DNA from: Circinella minor
Taxonomy: Eukaryota > Mucoromycota > Mucoromycetes > Mucorales > Lichtheimiaceae
Direction of reading: 5' to 3'
Assembly: GCA_016758965.1 (NCBI GenBank)
Contig: JAEPRB010000123.1
Span: 1 to 64,000 of the forward strand
Length of the DNA stretch: 64,000 nucleotides
Shown: positions 58,479-64,000 of the stretch, one piece after another
Numbering within the stretch: the first letter of the stretch is position 1
Layout of the letters: each line of letters starts with the position of its first letter
The notes under the pieces: generated by a model
Told to the model about the DNA's origin: nothing
The model's input: only the letters and a program-made list of their open reading frames with translations
Databases searched by the model: none
Made by a program: the position numbers and the translations under genes

Positions 58479-60449
58479 TTTTTTTTTACTTCATTCTCTC
58501 TTTTTTTTTAAAAAAAAAAAAAAAAAGATCCCTATCCTTTTTTTTTTTTTTTGTTTTAATTATTTACATCACTCCATCCCCTTCTTTCAAAAATACCCCC
58601 CCACACACACACATATATATATTCAATTTTGATTTATTTATTGTATTTTTTTTCTTTCTTGTTTTTGATTTTAATAATTTTTTGTTTATTTTTTTTTTAT
58701 GACATTATTATCATCAATTTATTATTAAAAAAAAAAAAAAAACAATACATTTTGTTTTGTTTTTTTTTTTTTTTTGTCTACATTATTTCTCACTGTTTTA
58801 TTTATCCGCTTATATAATATTCTTGGGAATTAAAAAAACGTTTTTATAGTTTTAAAAAAAAATGTAAAAATAAAATAAAATAAAAGAATTTTCTCTTCAT
58901 CAATACGTACAGTGGGAGAACAAATTACCGTATGGGTTCATGGATTCCCCACTTTCTATTTGATAAACAGTACAATAACACCCTATGTTTTTGCAAGATG
59001 ATCCACCCCCCTCCCAAAAAAAAAAAAAAGTTGCGGAACACCCGGGAGGGTTGTCTACTGTATTCTAATGCGGATGAATCAGGATCTGATACACCGTCAT
59101 TCTTTTAACAACAACAACCATGATACGTAATAAAGCATCACCATCCACACCAGTAACGAGACAATCATAATAACAGCGTGTACATCAAACCTAATATTAT
59201 CAACAAGAAGGGTGATCCTAATACGGATAAGCAATAATATGGGAGAAAAAATTCTTTGAAAATTAAAAAAAAAATTACATTGTACGTACCATGTAAGTTA
59301 TTTTAAATTATAAAAACGATCATTACGTTGTAAATACTATTTTTATATGGGATTCTATATACGTATGAACAGACATAAAAAGCTTTCACACTCAATCTAT
59401 GTACATGCAAATAGTGATAAATAAGGATTGAACACTGTTGATAAATGATTAACATGGATAACTATACTATTTTTTTTTTTTTTGATGAATGCTATACAAT
59501 TATTATGATAAAATGAAGAGGGACTTCTTTTACCAGCTAAAGAAAAGTTAATAGATACAAAAGAGATACCTTTAATTTTTAATTATTCCAAATGACCTTA
59601 GATGAACTTTTGAATTCGTGAATTCGTTGAAAAAGGTGAGGGGATAAGGATCGTTCGTTTAACATTGCTGAATGTTATATAGAACTATTTACAATCAATG
59701 AACGCTTTTTTTTGTTCCGTTTGTCCTCCCCTCACACTTGTGGATGAAGAACAAAGTCTTTATATTTGAAATGTGTTGTTACACACACACACACACACAT
59801 AATGCATGCATAAATACATATTACAAAATGATATATATAAGTTTTTAATGTCTTGATCTGATAAAAAGTTCGATCTTTGTTAAGATCTTATATTTCTTTT
59901 TCAAACAATTAGATTCTAAATAATAAAACGTATACTCTAATTATAAAAAACATGGTATTTATAATTATCTTTTTCTTTCTAACCTTTTCAATATAACATG
60001 ACGTTAATATCAAATACGTAATATAACCTTCTTTCCAACAACTTTACTTTTTTTTTAAAAAAAAGAGTTTACTATATCTATTTTTATAAACTTTTTTTTT
60101 TTTAGGTGTGTGAAAAAAAAAAAAAAGATCATTCTTCTTCAAATCATGCCTAAATAAAACGCCATTGGGGGGGAACCTTTCAACACAAAAACAAAAAAAA
60201 AAAAATGGCAGCTGACTTTACATTCTTTATCCCGAGAAACTTATTGTTTACATATCTAAGGTAACACATGAATTGACTTTTGAACAATAAATGACAACAA
60301 ACAAGAATGAGAGAGAGAGAGAGAGAGAGAGGGATATTTATATATATATATATAAAAGCTTGGCGTGGCTGAATAATTAAAGTTTTGATAACGTATTTTA
60401 CAATATATAAAACTCGGGTACCTTGTATATACTCCAAAAATAAATAGAC

Positions 60450-60488
<39 letters not shown>

Positions 60489-60816
60489 GTGGTAAAAAAA
60501 TATGAAATGTAGAATAAAGAATAATAATATATGGTTTCTGTGTTTTTACAACAAAGTTACAAAAAAAAAAAAAAAAGAGAGAAGGGAAAGAAGAAGAAGG
60601 GGGGGGGGAATAGGAAAATGAATGTGCATTGGTAGTTTTATATTTACGTTGAAGAAAATGGTGTATGAAATGTTTGGAAGTTTGGGTTAAAATGTATAAT
60701 AATATGTGCATTTATATATATATATATGAGAGTTCAAAGAGAGAGGGAAAATTAATGCAAATGAATGATAGTGAAGGGGTTATAGTATTTATTTTATATA
60801 TATATATATATATATA
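58479..60816. other. Intergenic, low complexity
   Basis: Poly-T/poly-A rich 3' flank, then AT-rich DNA with (CA)n at 59783-59799, (GA)n at 60308-60330 and a 41-base T run at about 60452-60484. Apart from the small MITE at 58973 nothing is recognised. Confidence 0.55.
58973..59060. mobile_element. Short pogo-like MITE remnant, 88 bp
   Basis: The right end on the opposite strand is TA-CAGTAGACAACCCTCC, followed by GTGTTCCGCAAC, the same inner block as in the copy at 17064-17346. The left end, TA-CAATAACACCCTATG, with TTTTTGCAA, is weaker. TA flanks both ends. Probably an internally deleted copy. Confidence 0.5.
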
Positions 60817-62838
60817 TTAGTTTTTGTTACGACTACCAATTTTCTTAATTTGAGCCTTAGATTCACCTTTAGGTAAAGCAAGACCTACTTTAAGATTACT
60901 TTGATCATAAATATGATAAAAATTATTCAAGAAGGCACCACCAAGAGACCATTCTTTTTCATTACGATTACCAACAAGAAGTGTATGACACATTTCACCT
61001 TCTTCATCATTTTCTTTTATCCATAATGAAGAAGGTAATGACACTTGATAATGATCAAATGTAAAAGTTAAATCAGGTAATTTTTCACCTTCACAACATT
61101 TGATATGATATGTATTCGATTCTTGATCCCATTGCGCTCCTATGCCTTGGTGTAACAATTCCACTTGACGCTCTGGACCCGTAATAAAATTACCATTACT
61201 ACTGAAAGAAGCTAATGATTTATGGGCCAATTTAATATCTACAAGATGACCCAATTTAACACAATTCATACGTGTTTTCCAATAAGGTGAAGCACCATAG
61301 TCACATGTAGGTAATGAAAAATAAGCAATTTTGCCATCATAGACACTATGATCAATACCACCAAAAATGAACTCAGCTTCGGGTGTATTCCATCGTTTTT
61401 TGCCATAAAATCCATTTTGGTTATTTGTCACCATACCGAATTGTTGTGAACCTTGACCATAATTAGATTGGAACGCGTTCTGGGCAAAACCATTGGAATT
61501 GACAACTAAAATAAATTTGGGTTAAAAAAAGTTTTTAGTAAAAAAATATAAATCTCACATCATGGTTCCCTTTATTTTATTTTTCTTTCAACAGAAACTT
61601 CCCCCTCCCCTCTCACTCGTCTCTGTGTTAGGACGGGGGGGGGAGGAAGTAGTTAAAGGATAAGAAAGAAGAAAAAAATTGGATGTTCCAGAACGTTTTC
61701 TTTTTTTTTTTTTCTTGTTAATAAAACTTACATGCACGGCGTTGAAGTGAATCTATTATAAATAATTTAAATTTTTGTTTGTTTGTTTATTTTTTTTTTT
61801 TTATAGTTAATAAAATGATATTCCTATGTAATTAAATGTATTAAAAAAATTATTTATGATATTTACTAGCATTTTTATCTGTAGCATTAAAGTTTGCGGA
61901 GCCATCTTCCGTGAAACCGCCGAGACCGAGGTAACCGACTAAAAAAAAAAAAAAAAAGAAGAGTTAGTAACCCCATTGGGGGGAATATATATATATATTG
62001 GGGGAGGGGGGTTCCCATCATTCGAATATACGTACTATAAGCATCATCACCAATATTACTAACACTATAAGCTGCACCAAAAAGTTGATTCTCAACAGTG
62101 AGTCCAGCAACAGTAAGTGATTCCTATATAGTGTGGCTGTTTATTTAGTAAAGATTTCTTTTTTTTTAAAAGAAAAAGAGGAGAGAGAGAACTTACAGTA
62201 TACAATTCAACATCAACACATTTTTCATCATCGAAACGAATAGAACGTTTTTCATCAAGAGAAAATGCTGTAGTTGAACCTTCAACATCATATGGCGTAT
62301 GTCCATAATCTCGACATGAACTACTATGACACTAAAATAAAAATAAGAAGAAAAAAAAAGAATAATGAATTAAATAACAGGTTTTTTTCTTTTTTTTTTC
62401 TTTGTTATTATTATACTATATTAAGTTATCGATTTTGGTTTAGGTTTATTGGGGATATGGGGGAGAAAGAGGAGGGGGGGATGGTTGTTTTTGACGCGAC
62501 TCGTTATTTTTTTTTTTTTGTTACCTTGGTAGAAGGAACCCATGATAAACTAGAAGATGTATCAAACATGACAGAGAAATCCTGTGGAGGAGAACCAATT
62601 TTAACAGTTCCTACAAGCTAAAAAAAGAAATTATTATTTTTATTATTGAAAGTATTATTATTATTATTATTATTCATTTACATACCAAACCATTATCAAA
62701 AGTCATTGGTTCATTCTTAATACCGGGACCTGTATTACTACGTCGATACATAGGAACGCGACGTAAAATGTCGTCAGCTTGAGTTGATGCACTAAATACA
62801 CCAAGTGATGCAAGTAATAATAAATATTTATTGAGCAT
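60817..62838 (-). pseudogene. Pepsin-like aspartic protease locus, inactive and frameshifted
   Basis: Seven minus-strand exons are recognised: 62838-62686, 62618-62525, 62331-62197, 62123-62036, 61937-61867, 61752-61732 and 61505-60817. Exon 1 gives a signal peptide (MLNKYLLLLASLGVFSASTQ). Exon 2 has the A1-family entry [11 protein letters not shown] and then, one frame later, [18 protein letters not shown], so one base is in excess near 62580. Exon 5 has GYLGLG followed by GFTEDGS one base short (about 61920). The first active-site motif is DTSSS instead of DTGSS. The second, normally DTGTS before xITGP, reads SSNGNFITGP, so the second catalytic Asp is missing. The last exon is open for 229 codons and otherwise typical. 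It is either a dead gene or an inactive paralogue with two sequence errors. Confidence 0.75.
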
Positions 62839-63336
62839 TATTATTATTATTATTATTATTTTTTTTTTTTGGTAATATATATAAATATATGAGTGTTGGT
62901 CTAGATAGATAAATCGAAGAATAAAAAAAGAAAGAAAGAAAAATAAAAAAATAAAAAAGAAGGGGGGGTTTTTAGTGAATTTTGAAAAAGAAACAGAAAA
63001 ATAAATTTAGGGCTTCTTTTTATACGTTTTTTTGTTTGTTTGTTTGGGAGTACGTAAAAAAAAAAAATAGCTTTGTTTTTGTTGTTGTTGTGTTGTAGCA
63101 CCCATTCAAAAAACTATCTTTTTTTAGGAACTTTCAACCCTTTTTCTTCCCCCCCCTCCTCTCCTCTCCTCCCCCCCCCCCGAAAGAAAATACCCGCCAT
63201 ATTAATATATATGTTTTTTTTTTGCCTGTAAACTAATTGTTATATATATATATATATATAAAAGCACACTTGATTTTTAGTTATATAATTTTTTAAGGTA
63301 CATATCTGATCTGTATATATATATATATATATATAT

Positions 63337-63372
<36 letters not shown>

Positions 63373-64000
63373 AGCTAAAAAAGAGTTAAAAAAAGGACTT
63401 TTTTTTTTTTTTTTATCTTATGGAATCTGGACTCTCTCTCTCTCTCTCTTTCTTTCTCAAAATAAAACAGTTTTTTTTTTCTTTGTGTTATTATAATAGT
63501 TCATGGCTGATGATGTTCTCTATGAAATGTTGTCATGTGTTCACTCGGTAATCGGAGAGACTTGACATGCAAAAAAAAAATAGTTTTTTTTTTACCATTG
63601 GTTTGGTGAATGCGTCATGCAAAATACTAAAAATATAATTTTTTATTTCCCGGCTTTTCAAACTTTTTTTTTTTTTTGGAGTGTCACAAGAACTTTATGA
63701 TTTCTGCAGCCAAAATCCTTTTTACTTTTACGTTACAGGAAAAAAAAAAAAAAGAGAGGGGGGAGGGAGTAGGAAAGAGGATAATAATAGTATTTCTTTT
63801 AATAACACCCATGAATGAATAAGAGGATGGTTTTTTTTTTTAAAAAATGAATGAGAGAATAAAGTAATCTCTGTGGTTCTCTCTCTCTCTCTCTCTCGGG
63901 AAAAACGGTCTATTCCGTATTTTTTTTTTTTCATTGATGACGAGTTGTAAAATGGGTCTCCGCAACAACATCTTTTCTTTCTTTCTTTTATAAAATTGGT
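62839..64000. other. Intergenic, microsatellite-rich
   Basis: Contains (TTA)n before the protease start, C runs (63150-63180), (TA)n at 63241-63260 and 63315-63338, (GA)n at 63341-63370, (CT)n at 63432-63450 and 63879-63897. No gene seen up to the window end. Confidence 0.6.

Noticed and set aside
58445..58817. Phe-rich frames after the 698-aa gene
   Set aside because: Products of poly-T runs in the 3' flank.

Overview
The window looks like nuclear DNA of an early-diverging filamentous fungus, most probably Mucoromycota (Mucorales-like). It is very AT-rich. Genes are split by many short GT-AG introns of about 45-150 bp, proteins carry Asn/Gln/His/Ser runs, and the non-coding DNA is full of homopolymers and (TA)n, (GA)n and (TNN)n tracts. 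The assignment rests on gene content and architecture only; no search was run.

Gene-bearing left arm (1-21.7 kb). In order: a mitochondrial PPR protein; a seven-exon mitochondrial 2-oxodicarboxylate-type carrier; a convergent five-exon Rho GEF (DEP-like/DH/PH/CNH, Rom2-like); a divergently transcribed coiled-coil protein; a Clg1/Pho85-type cyclin; a secreted PF04185-type phosphoesterase on the minus strand; and an orphan secreted protein.

Accessory core (about 22-53 kb). This is a graveyard of decayed genes and repeats around one intact metabolic gene, a peroxisomal enoyl-CoA delta isomerase ending in SKL (31080-32478). A 2.3-kb tract containing the last four exons of that gene is duplicated almost perfectly at 47.1-49.4 kb. 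The truncated copy starts exactly at the end of a TA-flanked DNA transposon (TIR AGGTGCATCC), and a second copy of the same transposon lies on the other side. The core also holds three copies of an unrecognised multi-exon gene family. The copy at 41188-43102 is intact (7 exons, 475 aa, very acidic tail); the copies at 33.4-35.6 kb and 48.7-50.5 kb are broken. In two copies it is followed by a second unrecognised gene remnant and then by a tandemly repeated antisense reading frame, giving a composite block about 4.5-5 kb long. Four copies of a pogo/Tigger-like MITE, hairpin elements with an ACCGGT core, and a MULE-like transposase relic complete the picture.

Right arm (53.5-64 kb). Ribosomal protein L10 (uL16), with visibly different codon choice from its neighbours; a 698-aa low-complexity/coiled-coil protein; and a pepsin-like aspartic protease locus that has lost the second catalytic motif and carries two opposite 1-nt frameshifts.

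All exon joins were made by hand from splice consensus, phase continuity and family motifs. No database search or expression data were used.
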